Shown here: piece by piece, positions 11,690 through 24,265 of the stretch | Layout: each line of letters starts with the position of its first letter | Numbering within the stretch: position 1 is the first letter of the stretch | Assembly: GCA_021030915.1 (NCBI GenBank) | Contig: JAGEMR010000116.1 | Location: 1 to 64,000 of the forward strand | Origin: Astrothelium macrocarpum | Taxonomy: Eukaryota > Ascomycota > Dothideomycetes > Trypetheliales > Trypetheliaceae | DNA: 64,000 nt | Direction: 5' to 3' | Program-made: the position numbers and the translations under genes | The notes under the pieces: model-generated | The model's input: the letters and a program-made list of their open reading frames with translations, nothing else | Databases searched by the model: none | What the model was told of the DNA's origin: nothing

Positions 11690-14487
11690 ATGGGGTATCT
11701 AGACGATGCAATGGGTTGGTGTTAGGGTTGGGTTTTGCGGCATTTAACGGGTATCCAACCGAATACAACCGGGTTTTGGAATATCCAAAGCATGACCAGA
11801 ATTATTGTGTTAGTATTGCAGCAATACCGATCCACTATTACTCAAATAATGATCAATTTCCAAAGGTTAAAATGGCTCTGTAAAATCGTCCCCCCATGCC
11901 GAGGCCAGCTACACTACCGCAAGATAGATTACCTGACGCCACGGTTGTGAGCAATCCGAGCGAGCGAGATAAGTAATCACCGCTCTATACGGGTGATAAA
12001 GATATGCATGTATTGGAAAATGGCCATTTGACATGGGACTTCTGTAATATGTACGACAATCACAATCATCAAACTAGTTCTAGTCACCCCAGAAGTCTTG
12101 AAAAGTCATAGTATTTAATGGAGAAAGTTACGAAACAACCGAGTTTGGTAAAGGCCTTCTGGTATGCCCGCTTGCTTTGCGCAAGGGCGAAAGCACGGCC
12201 AACCTAGGTGTTCGCGCTCTTTAATCACCCCCATAATCCGATTGGTAACCGGCTTTTTAAGGGTGACTTCCGTCGATTGATACCACCGGAAAGCTCATAA
12301 AAGCTTCCGTTGCGCAAGTGCAATCACGGCAAAGCACGAAAATTCTTCCAAACCACCTGTCAAAGCCGGGTAATCGGAAAAGGCTCAGTCACTTTGCAAT
12401 CTCAGCGTGGATAGTAGTCATTATATTTCATCAAAACTATGCATAATTCTGAAGTCGACGTGTGATTGGCTTGGGTTGTAAATCGGTTGCTTGGGAGACA
12501 AATCATTTCCAACAAAGCAGCGCAGTCACTTGGATACACGGGCAAGGAGATTTTCATTCGAGGTGCTCCCCCGAGTTGTGAGCAGTGAGACATAAGCTGC
12601 GGATATCCGAATCTTCGATCGAACTCCTCGTTGCATGTATCATCATCTGGCAAAGCGGAAACCAAGAGCGGGTCCTGTCGGCACCAAAACAGAATGTCCT
12701 CGTGGCGCAAACTTCGAGTGGGGGGCGGTGGAGCCGTCCTTCCAAATCACGCCACATGTGGCTGATGCGTCACCAGCCACATCTGGAGTACCGGAACAAG
12801 CGCAGATCCCAGGAAGACGAAGCACTGCATTAAGGCGAAGGTTAATTGGGGGCCCGCTGTGGCGAACGGATTGCACCGGCGTGCCTTTCCCATGCAGGTG
12901 ACTCATGTAAGTCAAACTATGGCGCTTCGAGAAAGCCGCAAGGTACGACCGCGTGCTGTGGCAAAGTCGGCCCGAAGAAAAGCAAAGAAAAAAAAAAGGG
13001 TCGCCTGTGCAGCTGCTAGTTCGGTGCAGCAGCTTTAATCGTTCTAAGGTTTCGTCCGGCTGCAAAACCAGGAGGGGGGGAATGACAAAACTCCGAATCC
13101 CTGCAGTCTGTTTCTTTTTTTGAACGTCTGGGTAACATATATGAGCTGGCTTTTCGGGTCGGAAGCGAGCTGGGGGCTGGCTGGTTCTTTGATCGGCGGG
13201 GAGAAATTCTGCTTTCGTATCTGCGCGGGGGAAGGTGAAGTCAAGTGATGGGGTGAGAAGGGGAGGCGGAATGCGTTCCCGCTGGTCAAGCCGCGGATCG
13301 GCGTGCTCAGCCACACTGCCACATGCACTTCCGCCGATCTCTGCGAGCGCTCCGCCAACGGGGTGGAACTTCAGTTCAAGGTGCGGTCCGGGGGGCCATG
13401 CCTGCCTTGCTCCATGAGATTGGGTCTCTATCGGAGTCAGCTTAGACCCTGTGGACCCGAGGTTTTGCGGTGAGTGAGTCATTGAAGTGGAGCTGTGTAA
13501 TGCTATGGGCTTGTTTCCGCGAATAGAGTATGCTCTATTATTCTGAATCGCCGGAACCGGAACAACAGGTAGATCATCTCTTGTGTTGGAGAAGCGTGGA
13601 GCTGCAATGCTTCTGTGGCAGCTAAGTGGTTGGGGGCTCATGCAATTATATCTATTCGTGGTTGTAGGTTTCCCTTCCGTCGAGACTGTTACGACATCGT
13701 GCATTGGTCCCTTCTTATCATTGATTCTTTCTTTGTGTCGTACGCGTGTCCTCGAGATCACGCGGTGGCAAATATTTGCACAATGAAGCCGAGCCTGTCT
13801 GGAACATGGTACTGCAGAAGTAGCGTATGGAAACCACCGAGGCAGCCCTTATTTCGCCCTCAAGGCAGTCATGCATAACATTGACAGCTGAATGAACCCG
13901 AATGGATTAGCTATGGGACTGAAGGCTGTGTTGGGTATGACATTGCATCAAATTTTGGAGAATTAAGTACTACTAGCGTGTAAACATGTAGATTATTACT
14001 GGGTCTTTTGCCTTCCACACTTTATTTATGGAGGAAACTGAAACAGATCGGGTATAGTGTGCTGAAACCGAAGTAATCACTCGTTGCCTTCATCGCAGGG
14101 AAGAAAGAAAATGGCGATCTTGGCAGCCAGTGCCAAGTCAAATCAGACAAGGACCTTAAACTCGTGCATCGCGCAAAGGATAGGCAATTGTGTGGACAGT
14201 AGGAAAGGCCGGGTATTTTTTTTGACAAGGGCTTTGATGATGGCCAACTCTTGCGCCAGCAACTCACACATAAGGAAAATAGGGAGAAATTAAAAACAAA
14301 TATAATCGAACATTCGTTCAAGCTTTGCTGAGTTTCAGATTGCAATTTCTGCCAAAAGCCCGTAGCCACTGGGCAAATCCTGGGTATCTTTGAATGAGAA
14401 AGAAAAACCGAAAATGAGTCGTCAAATAGTCATAAATCCTAGCATGAAGAAATCGTGATAAATCAAGATTAGGCTGCGATTCCGTGT
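11690..14487. other. long intergenic region, no supported gene
   Basis: This 2.8-kb stretch lies between the convergent thioesterase (+) and CP2 factor (-). It contains an imperfect inverted repeat (12237-12380) and a GC-richer part at about 12640-13430 with a 372-codon open frame on the minus strand. That frame has no recognisable domain and shows overlapping open frames on both strands, so I do not call it. A non-coding transcript is possible but cannot be shown. Confidence 0.5.
12237..12380. repeat. imperfect inverted repeat (possible decayed foldback element)
   Basis: CCGATTGGTAACCGGCTTT near 12237-12256 is matched by AAAGCCGGGTAATCGG near 12364-12380 in inverted orientation, with a small indel. 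Between them lies a second short palindrome (CGGAAAGCT..AAGCTTCCG, about 12286-12310). This could be a degenerate DNA element. The arms are short and the call is tentative. Confidence 0.3.
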
Positions 14488-17175
14488 TTAGAATAGCAGC
14501 TTGAGCTCATATCCCAAGGATTTCGGGTTGTCAGCAGAATCGAGGTCGCTGTCGACTTGGATGTCGGTCGGACCCGCATCCCATTCTCGTTTGAAGGGCG
14601 TTTGTGCTTTGATTTCGGCGAACTCCGCTGTGAGATCTTGTCCTTCAGAGAGTTCAACGATGCACTGGTCGTCGAATAGGATGTTGAGTCCTTGACGATT
14701 GATTCGTATTGTCCTGACAACACTGGAAGCATCAATGTCACACTTCGAGGCAACTGCGGCCACGAAATCATTTAGAGTTCTTTGCATCAGATAGATAGCT
14801 CTGTAATAATGATCAGGAATCGGTTTGCCCGCGATCCGAGGTTGAACATAGAAGCATGCAACTAAAATAATGTTAGCTTTGTCGACGCACCCCGGCTGTT
14901 GGCTGTTTACTTACCTGGTTTGATAGCCCTTTCTGCTGGTGGCTGATATGAATAGTCCACGCCAAGGGCTTCAATCCATCCAGTCACCATGCCAGAAGCG
15001 GGGGAATGTGGTTGAACTTTGACCGGTTGATCTGGTGGGCTTGCTAAATGTTGCGGGTTCGAGGACTGGAGGTCCGATGTTGCTAAATGAGGAACATTCT
15101 GCCATTCGTTCGAGGGATTCCTTGAGACCGGTGCAAATGGAGTGGGACGTTGAAATGAAGATTCGCGGCGGCCTCCAGAGTTTAATGATTGCGTACTTGG
15201 AGTGGGCGATACCAGAGAAGAGTCCATAGTCTTGACGCTCTGTTTGTCCCACACACTCGCATCAATAGGCTCGATTTTTGTGAGGTCAGCTGGTTCGCCG
15301 TTCAATCGAACAGGGTGGAGATCAGGATCATCTTGCTCTGTGCCTCTTAGGAAAAGCACACTGACAGGACGTGTAGATGAGAACATGTCCTGTAAAGTCG
15401 CCAACTTGAAATGTAAATCATCCTCTGTGGATGGTCGCCCACCGGTAGAGCTTGCCGAAGACATCGACCACGTTCTCTTGTGCTTTGGCACCTTCCCAGG
15501 TCGGGAGCTTGCGCCTGCTTTCGAGATGGATCCGCTTCGCTTTCTCTTACCAAACTCCTTGATACCGCTTCCTGCTTTCTCAATTTGGTCTTTGAGCTTA
15601 TCGATGGTCTTTCTGACGTGTGCTGCATCGTTCGAGAGTTTGCGTTCGGCTCCGTGATCGCGAAAGAGCTTAACTTTGCAAAAGCAAATCTCGGCAGTAG
15701 TTCTTCCAGGAGATGCTATTGTAGGACTATCCACCAACTCGGTTTTGGCGCATAGTCTCACGGGAATGCCCTTGACACCTTTCGAATGGCTGAAGTCCGT
15801 AGAGAGAAAATTGAATCGCACTCCAATTGAGCAGTCAGCGGAGCTGTTTGGAGCCAGTGCCCAAGTGACACAAAATCCGTCAAAGGAAGCAGACTCTAGC
15901 TCCATTTTTGGACGCATTGGATCTTCGTGCCCGCCAAGTTGCGCTTGATCAACATACTCGACTGCTTGCAATCTTCCGCCGCGTTGATGAGCTTCATTCG
16001 TTCCCCTACCTTCCTTCCAAAGTTGCCAGCAAGCGCCAGGACGCTGTCTTTGGCTTTCATCTTCAAAGGAGATGCGGACAAAGGTACGATATTTGACGGG
16101 ACTCAACATGACTTGCTCTGGAACGCTGTCCACGACAGTGATAACGTACGTCTGGCCTTTGTTGAGATATGTCACAGGGATCTCATCAGCGTGCTTCACC
16201 ATTGCTGTTGGCGCATTAAGAGTGGCACTGTATCGGAATCTGGGAATGTTAGAAAATTCCACAGTAAAGAGGAACTCGAGGCTTACTTTTCTGCTGCCTG
16301 ATGCGATGAGGACGCACGAATGTCTTGCTCCAGACTTTGCGGGTTGAATGTCAGGATAGGCGATTCATCTTGAACATCCAAATCGATGCCCAGATCTTCC
16401 ATGCTCGACTCATCGGCTGTTGTACTTAGAAGCCCAATCGTACTTTCGGAATGGGAAAAATTGTCTGGGCAAAAAGAATGTGGCATGGAAAATTGATTTG
16501 AATGATGAAATTGATGACTGTGCAGTCCAGATACATCATGCATGGATGGCACGGCTGATTGTGGATGGAATGACGGGTCAGAAGTAGGGTTGGATAAGGG
16601 AGTTCCGATACCCATGTTGAATGCGGGAGTGTGCAGGTCGCCTGCTTGGCTGTGATAGATCGTATTCTGGCCTCCAGGAGTTGGCGTATAATAGCCGGGT
16701 GGTTGATTTGCAAAATTTGTGAAGGCGAAACTGTTTGGGTCCATCAAGGATGGTGTAAAGCGCCAGGGTTCAGCGGACCCTCTGGGAGTATGGTCGGCAT
16801 CTTTGATATCCTCATGCTCCTCGAAGCGCCTGCAGTAAAAAGACTCATTGTCAGTGATTCTAGCAATCAAGTTGCGCGTGCGAGCAATTGAAAATGGTGT
16901 AAATAAATGCGGTAGCATTGATGCTTGGAACCAGGGCATCGCCCAGTGATCAATTCACAGATCCGGAGGATGCCGAACGACAAAATTGATATCAACGGGG
17001 AGGACAATTCAGATACATACTGTGGATTCAAAGTATTGTTTAGAGCATCTGTGAGCGAGCTTGCGCTATGGGGTTGGGTGGATGGGACATTTTGATTCCC
17101 GGCGGCGGGATGAGCGTTGGGGAAATTCGACCTAAAGCTGGCGTAGAACTCCTCTGATGGTTTTTGGGAATTCAT
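14488..17175 (-). CDS. CP2/grainyhead-family transcription factor
   Basis: Four exons (17021-17175, 16287-16829, 14915-16239, 14488-14861) encode 798 aa. The N-terminal 230 residues are low-complexity and rich in Ser, Pro, His and Asn. The CP2 DNA-binding domain begins near residue 232 with KFRYSATLNAPTAMVKHADE, continues through TYLNKGQTYVITVVDS, and includes the FVRISFEDE and GVKGIPVRLCAKTE segments. A basic Ser-rich linker (FGKRKRSGS, possible NLS) follows. A C-terminal domain of about 120 residues starts at CFYVQPRIAGKPIPDHYYRA and ends in EYLKLLF-like residues. Fungal grainyhead-like factors regulate cell-wall remodelling and conidial separation (known from Neurospora GRHL work). Intron 1 (16830-17020, 191 nt) is much longer than the others. 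The two internal junctions restore the conserved KFRYS and PVACFYV segments, which supports the model. Confidence 0.9.
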
Positions 17176-19565
17176 TCTATAGACACCGTCAGTTTGAATT
17201 CACACAAAGCTGGAGGAACAACAGAGATCCGAATATGGAATTTGGGCGAACGCAGCCTTGGAGGGGATTGCTCAATGAAAACGAAGAACAAGCAAGTGGC
17301 AAGAGAGAGGTACCTACCGATTGCGAAACATTGCTGGTCAAAGAGGGCCTCAAAGCCCGTCCAGCAATGAATGTAAAAAGTCAGAGGCGCGCCAGGTCTG
17401 CGGGAGTTGGAGGATTGAGGTCAATTGTGGAAAAGAAAGGCTGTCAAGCCACAGGGAGACATGGCCCAGGTTCTTTCTTAAGGCTAAGGTCAGGCGTGGT
17501 AGGGCACAGTATCTATACATGCACGAAGCCGAGGACTTGGGGGGCTACTAGTGGATGGTACCCTGCAGCAAGGTCAAGCGTGATATGAGGCGCCATGCCA
17601 GGACTTGGCAGACAAATTGGTAGGCAAAGACTGCCGAAATGCCCAGGCTGCGCGATCGAGATTAGGCACAAACGTGTCGCAGAGGGTCGCGCACGAGAAC
17701 GGATTGAGCATGCGTCGGATCTGCTCAACACGGGATTAGGGGGGTCGTCAGCGAAACAGTCTCGATCGCCGAATACACTGCGCCACAAACGGCTGCAGCA
17801 ACGCGGGCCATAGCGTCGGCGGGAACGAGGTTTTGGGAACGTTGTGGCGAGGGCTTGCGTATGTCGGCGACTGTGCAGTGCTGTGACAGCACAACTCCGA
17901 CAGCATAAGTGTGGCTCACCCTAGGACCCCAGGAGCATTGCGCGGGTGTGGTTATCTTCTCCTGTTGCGTGCAACCCTAGTCGCCTAAGGCGTCGTGGCT
18001 GCAGAAGTGACGACTTGCCGATGCTGAGGCTGCCCGCCCGGCCTTTGCTCGCATTCACGATTGATGACTCCCAAACGATCGGGTCTGGCGGACGCAGGAA
18101 TCCGCTTCATGGACACAAGCATAAAGTCAATCGGTTGGCATTGGTCTCTGTTGAGACGGTTGTAGTAGAACGGTTTCATTTGATGGAGCTTGTTACGCAG
18201 TCGTTGGCCTTCGGAAAGCTCATCCCCTCTAGCGCCCAACGCGTCAGGCATGCCGCAGAGGTAATCAAATGAGAGGACCATCCCCTCCAGAAGCGCATCT
18301 CCCAGTCGTGAAAAATAGCTCAGGTGCTGATGGAAGGGTTGGAGAAAGGGCAAGGATTGCCAACGTGGCGACGTGTTTCTTGAAACCACGCCTCGGCCAA
18401 TCACCCAAGCGCGTTTCTCTCCCAGTCAGACTGAGTTGGGGGTCAAGGATCAAAACGGCGCTTCCCGCAGCACCGGTAGAGTACCGCGGATACGTGCGAG
18501 GATCATGATGTGGCTAATGATTACCAGACGCGGTCACGTCGTGTCATTCTCCCGTGCCTAATGTCGGATGGAAATTTGCTAGAACGATTCCGCCGCCACC
18601 AATATTCAGACGGGCACCGGCTGTTCTGAGATGAGCCGAGTGGGCGCTTGCAAGGGCCGTTTTCGAGCCTTCTTCCAGAAAAGAATTATACGATATCGAT
18701 GCAGAAATGACGTGTATTTTCCACCAGTGTGCTGCCTCGTACGGACCGACCGGAAAGTAGCAATCCAACGGCTGACGACGTCATGAAGCTTGAAAAGGAG
18801 AACACTGAACACCCTGTCTACGACGGTCTAGAAGGAGCAGTCCAAAAGGGCACATGGGAAATGGAGGTCTGATCCCAATAGCGGCAGTGTGCGAGTCGTT
18901 AGCTGGAGGCCCGCTCGGCCGAGAAAGTTGTTCTGGCGCGGCAGCTGGAGATGAGAGGATCAAAGGCAAAACAAAACCATGGGCGCCACTCTCGCCAAGA
19001 AATGATCAACATGCGAAAGCCACATCAATGTGGCGGTGTTGGTCGATGGCGATCTACCAAGCTCCACTTTGCGAACTTCGGCTTCACCGACTCATAAACT
19101 GAGACGACGATCGCTTCTCGCATCATGTCTTGCGGGGAAATGGCCTTTCACATGTGTTAGGGTACTTAGCCACGATCATACCTGCAAAGTTTCGCTGAGC
19201 AATCTGAATGTAATGCTATGATATAATGGCCGGAAGTACATAACGTACTTCAGACGAATAATGTAGAGCTTGTGATATTTCCCAAACTTTCCATCCCACC
19301 ATCGGCCAGTATGTCGGGCCTTCATGTTTCCGTTTACCTACAACCATTTTGCATCTGATAGAGACGTCCACCAGTCCCGTAGTGAGCTTTCTATAGCGTG
19401 ATATTCCTAGCCATTAAGTCATCTTGATCTCCCGAAACTTCTCAACCTTTGATCACAACGGCTTCGGCGTTTCCTACCACTCCGCCCTTTTTCCACTAAT
19501 CAATATCAGTCCAGAGTTGCTGCAACATGTTTTCAGCTTGACGGTAACACCGAAAGCTGTTTGAA
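17176..19565. other. long upstream/intergenic region, no supported gene
   Basis: This 2.4-kb stretch lies between the CP2 factor start (-) and the 3' end of the next minus-strand gene, so it should contain the CP2 promoter and possibly a long 5' leader. Several open frames of 60-140 codons occur on both strands (the longest at 17985-18404, -), but none shows a domain or a consistent splice pattern. Confidence 0.45.
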
Positions 19566-21261
19566 CTATTTCGATGGACTCTTTGAACTGCTGCCAATGT
19601 TTTTCACCTTTCGGGCAAAAGTCGATGTAGTCAGCCGACCTTCCCCTCCCTTCTTCAATGATTCGGTGCTCTTCGATTGCATCAAGTTCCTGCGGCCAGC
19701 TTTCTCGCGTGAAAGAGTGCTCGTTTTGATGTGGTCTTGCTTCTGCCTCTGTCCCCTGTCGGGCTCATCATACTTGGTGTAGCCAGCTGGCGTGAGGGCC
19801 AGCTTAGGCACATCGCCATAATTCGCATTTGGCTGCTCGCGACCAATGTTCACAGAAGTAAGCATGCTAGAAGCTGAGCTCTCCCTTCTTGGTCGTGCCA
19901 GAAATGAAAAGTCTTGAACCGGACTTGGAATTCGTGATCGCTTCAAACAATCCCAAGCCCGTTTCTCTGATTCGGGTGTCGTCGAATTTTCAACCGATCT
20001 ACGTGGACTATACATCGCCTGAAGCAATTCGTCTTTTGAACCTGAATGGTTCCTTGGTGGAGACTGGAGCAAGGATGCCCTTGTACATCGCACTAGTTTC
20101 CCATCGCTTGCTGCACAATCATCACCAACGTTGAATGAGAAATCTCGGGAGTGTCCATAGACGTCTGATGTCGTATTAAGTGGTGGGCGATGTTCCTTCA
20201 ATGTAGAGTCACGCTTAATTGGATGTCCGTCATCGCCATAGCCTCCGGAAAAATCTCTGCTTGCATTCGACTTGCCTGTGCTTCCCACCATAGTACTTTC
20301 TGTGCTTTGCCCGTTGGCTTTGAAACGCTCAAAGTAGAGGAACGCGACATCACTCCATACGTCTGCGATGGGAATACCCTGGCGTTTAGCAACAAGGCTG
20401 GCGATGGTTTGTAGATTCTTGGCATCCTGCTCGGCTGTAGGAGTCAGCACGTATTGGCGCTCGCTGGATTCTTTTGAGAGGGTATCTCCACGCAATTCGA
20501 ATGCTGAACGCGAACTATGCAGAGTCGGGCATCTGGATTCGGGAGGAGCAGAGACATCTATAATTACAGACACTGCTTTTAGTTTTGCTTCGTTGGAAAG
20601 GGTTGGTTCTATATTTACCTGGTTGAGTCACATCTGGGGCTGCTCCTCGTAGCTCATCGAAGATCTTCAGATTCGTGTGTCCTCCTAGTTGCGACTTTGA
20701 TTTCCCTTTGATGTCTTGTTTTGGGTATAGGTCAGTTTGAGGACTTTCTATCTCCGTCTCGAGATACTTGCTTTCTGCGGCCCAGCTTTGTTCGGCGGCT
20801 CGTCGATCAGCAATGCCTTCGTTGAGTGCGTTCTTGGATTGATTCAGTTCATCTTCTAGCTTTTGAAATTCTTCAGTGATGTATGAAAGGCCACTGTTAA
20901 ATTGAATCGGAAGGGGCTGTAGAGAATTTGCAAGCACATGCTTCAAAATGGATTCTAATAAGTCCTTTACATTAGGTGGCGCGGTTGGTGAAGGCGGCTC
21001 TTGACCAAAAGCGTTACTCTGCCAGGAGGACAACCCGAAGGTGGACGTTGTGTCTGCTCTGGGCGTGCTCAATGCTGTCAGATTAGACTTCGATCGCTGG
21101 CCAGTTAGGTACAAAGAGAGCTTAGGACGAGGGCGACGACGGGATTCTGCACCGGATATAGCATCTGAACGAGGATCAGACATTGCAAGATGATTAGGCG
21201 GAACAGTGCGTCTGTTATCAGAATCTTGGTTTTCATAACGAGGCACTGAATGATCGCGCAT
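19566..21261 (-). CDS. hypothetical fungal protein with central coiled coil
   Basis: Two exons (20619-21261 and 19566-20572) give 549 aa. A second acceptor 15 nt further on (exon start 20557) would give 544 aa, and both keep frame. I do not recognise the family. The N-terminus is Arg/Ser/Pro-rich. Residues of about 105-170 look like a heptad coiled coil (FQKLEDELNQSKNALNEGI, AAESKYLETEIE). After the intron a compact segment (LQTIASLVAKRQGIPIADVW, then FLYFERFKAN) looks like the best-conserved part, and the rest is Ser-rich and basic, ending SSSKSPSK. It has no signal peptide or membrane segment, so it is probably cytosolic or nuclear. The start lies just downstream of three imperfect 22-bp repeats. 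Confidence 0.65.
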
Positions 21262-21290
21262 GATTCCGCTATAGACCTCGATTTAATGGT

Positions 21291-21357
21291 AGTAGAAGAT
21301 TGATTTAAAGACAGTGAAGGATTGATTTAACCATAGTGAAAGATCGATTGAACGATG
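21291..21357. repeat. three imperfect 22-bp direct repeats upstream of a start codon
   Basis: Units at 21291-21312, 21313-21334 and 21335-21357 share AGTGAA(G/A)GAT(T/C)GATT(T/G)AA-like sequence, with a partial copy just before them (about 21279-21290). They end 30 bp upstream of the ATG (minus strand, 21261), so they lie in the 5' UTR or core promoter. They could be a binding-site array or simple slippage. Confidence 0.5.
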
Positions 21358-22668
21358 GGGGAAAAGTTTGAAAAGAGAGGGGAAATTTGAAAGTGAAAAC
21401 GTTCGTGCGGGAAGTGTAGAGATTACCTATGTTTGCGTGATGGGAGAAGGTGGTGCTGGCCAAAAAGAGTAACTACGATCATCATCACAGCCTTCAACAC
21501 TTGAGCGTGTGTCTTAACGCAAACACAAATCATGAATTCCTCTAGGATATGGTGAGGTATCTACAACAAAGGCGACTGGACTAAATAGCTTACGTTTGGA
21601 TGTATCCCTTTTTCCATGCACCCAAACCTCATCAGCCGGATGGAAAGGTGTTTGGTAATAAAAGGGAGCTTTGTTCTTGGCACGTTCAAAACATCCTTCA
21701 GCAAGCGCACATCAATTTGCGCGAAGCTGTACACACATATGCCGTTGCAAAATGTAGGTGTAGCTATTCTCAAGCAGAGCAAACCGTCGTATGGGTAGCG
21801 GTCACGATTGGAGAAGCGAGTGAATCCATCGGTAACAACTGTATTCGGTCGTCTCTACATTGGGACGATGGATCAAATGCCACGGCATCTCTTCGCGGCA
21901 GAAATAACATAGCCCAAAGCATTCAGACTCATTGTTAACGCCATACGAAAGCCCATTACGCTGCGTCACGTTTGCCCTCCTTCACCTCCTTCTGCAGAAA
22001 TATCCAAGTTAGCTTTCAAAGTTCTTTGACCCTGAACCTAGTTTTAGAAATGGTATCGATTCAATGTAGACATACCAGCGCTCTCATGGTGCCGTGCAAC
22101 GCATGTCTGTGATTCCGTCGAAACTTTGGGTCTGTGCCTTTAAGGGATGGATATCGGTGCGTTCTTGGCTTCTTGATACTGAAAGCGCAGCATGATTAGC
22201 CAGAGGGGTCCTATATAGTGTTTATGGGCGACGAGATTCAGTCCGAAAGCGATGGCAGCCTACCCGTTCTTGTGGTTTTTCTTCGCTTGATTATGCTGGG
22301 ACGAGTTCTTGGATTCTGCCGACATGTCAGATATGACGGATACAGAGCTTCCATCTAAACGCGTATCACTTACTCGCCATGTTCGTTGCTCAGATTCAAT
22401 TACGATGTAGTGGAAAACCGAGCGTGTTGGGATCTCTTGAGAAAGCGATTTGTCTTTCGCATGGAGGGGGTCGAATTAATCACCCGCGCGTGGGCGGTCC
22501 GTGCACAAAGAGCCGAGCCATGCTAGAGTGTAGTTTACACTTGCGATAACAATTTCCAATCTCAAAAAAGTAAGGCATAAAATTCTATAATCATGCATCT
22601 AGATGCCATGATGATGACTTAAGACATTGCTAAGAAGTGTCATCTACATATGGAAATCCAATGCTTCA
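21358..22668. other. intergenic region, nothing recognised
   Basis: This 1.3-kb stretch lies between the hypothetical gene's promoter repeats and the 3' end of the Spt10-like gene. Only short, unsupported ORFs are present, for example 21600-21938 (+). Confidence 0.45.
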
Positions 22669-24265
22669 TTAATGTTCAGATCCATCAAATCCAGCATCTA
22701 GCAACTGCTGTTGTATTTGAGCGTCAGCAGACATTGACAAAGTCCCGCCATCAGGGCCAGAGACTGGCGTCCCGGGCGCAATGTTCGTGGCAAACAATAT
22801 GTCTGGCCTTGAATTCGGATTTCTGTCGAGAGAAAGGCTGTGGGACGTTGGATCATCCTGATTATCCTTGTCTTGCAACTGATACTGACCTCCGGTCTGA
22901 GAAGATCGGTGAAAATTATACTGGTCAATTCCTTCCATAATCCGAGGGTCAACCGGTAACCCATAGTCTTGAGGCTGAGACATGTCTGCTAGTGATGCTT
23001 GATACGCCTGTGACTCGTTCATCTGAGGGACTGGTGGCAACGGTTGGTCGGCATGATCTTGAGGTATACTGGATTCGATTCCTTCTTGTTTCAATCTCAG
23101 ATCATTCGTGGCCTCGGACTGATTTTCGCCACGCATAGCAGCTGCTCGAGCAACCTGAGCCTTGCAATCATGACAGTTGCGAATTACCTGATTAACAGTC
23201 TCCTTGATCCGTACCCAATGATACTTTTCTGCAATGACGGCAGTTGTCTTGTTAATGCCAGCATGATGTTCGCAATGAACCTTGCGAGCAATTTCGTATT
23301 GTTTTTGAGGTTCTGAGATGACTTCTTTTCCCTTGAGCATCAACTTCTCAGGTTCTTCGCCAGTCTCCGGGATAAGCTTGTAATGAGTAGCCGCACTTCG
23401 AAGCCGACTTTTCTCAGCGCGATCGGCACCATTAGGGTATTTCCCATGTTTGAGATAGTATCGGATCTTGTCAAATCGCTCTTCAGAAACGTATTCTTCG
23501 CTCTCTGGACCAAGGTCGCGACCAAAAATGATTGCGTCAACGAGCTCATCTGGATATGAGCGAAGTGCTCCGCAGCCTTTGACTCGCCCAATACGCTTAA
23601 ACCCCAGCGCATCCCATATTCGAAGTGATGCGACATTTGTTTCATAAACAAGATTGAAGACAGAATACGTGTAACCCTAGATTGTTAGCATGAAGTAAAG
23701 AAGGTTATCAGCCATAAGCCTTGGCCCATACCAGTTTTGGGGCCCAATCCAAGTAACCTTCGCCCATTAACCTGCCGACACCTCTATTTCGAGCCGCATC
23801 TGTAACCAAGAATCCTCCGTTGCAGACATGACTGGATCTTCCAGGGTAGTTGGGCTTGATGTAAAAGCTACCCAGACACTGCTTTTCCCAATCGCATCCT
23901 ACCAGCTCCATCTGTCGAACTTGTTCGCCGTCCTGAATCTCACCCAAAAGCATTATTGCACCAAAATTGGCAAACCAATGTGTACCAAAAGTCTCCAAAG
24001 GCAAGGCATCTGTCATTGGATAGGTATCGCCCTTTTCGATTTCGCGATTCAGCAGAGCTCCGAGATACGAAAGAAGAGTCGGTGGTACTTGACTAGGTGA
24101 GGAAAAGGGAATTAGAGTAGCGGCTGTGACACGGTCTCTCAGTGTGACGTGACGAGGGATGATCTCGGTAGGTAACTGTCCGTAGGGCGTAGGGAACGGT
24201 GGAGCCCCAGAAGTACGAGAAATGAGCTTTGCAGTTGGGTCATCCAGCACGGCAGGCATGGCCAC
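22669..24265 (-). CDS. SPT10: Spt10-like histone acetyltransferase with integrase-type HHCC zinc finger
   Basis: Exons 23732-24265 and 22669-23676 join in phase 0 to give 513 aa. The GNAT fold runs from about residue 80 to 240: LGSFYIKPNYPGRSSHVCNG, the acetyl-CoA loop RNRGVGRLMGE, and YETNVASLRIWDALGFKRIG (motif B). At about 311-350 an HHCC finger follows (HCEHHAGINK, then RNCHDC), like the zinc-binding N-domain of retroviral-type integrases. In yeast Spt10 this pairing of acetyltransferase and finger binds histone-gene upstream activating sequences. The C-terminal third is Gln/Asp/Ser-rich and probably disordered. Position just beside TSR3 on the same strand leaves a 436-bp upstream region. 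The domain assignment is strong; the histone-gene role is carried over from yeast. Confidence 0.86.

Noticed and set aside
12643..13761. 372-codon minus-strand ORF
   Set aside because: No domain, odd composition (Pro/Ser/His/Arg), overlapping open frames on the other strand, and no upstream promoter or splice logic. Likely chance in a GC-richer stretch.
17985..18404. 139-codon minus-strand ORF
   Set aside because: No recognisable motif, isolated, and overlapped by another open frame on the plus strand.
22669..23343. Retrotransposon integrase fragment
   Set aside because: The HHCC finger alone looks like integrase, but it is in frame with a GNAT domain through one intron, which is the Spt10 arrangement.
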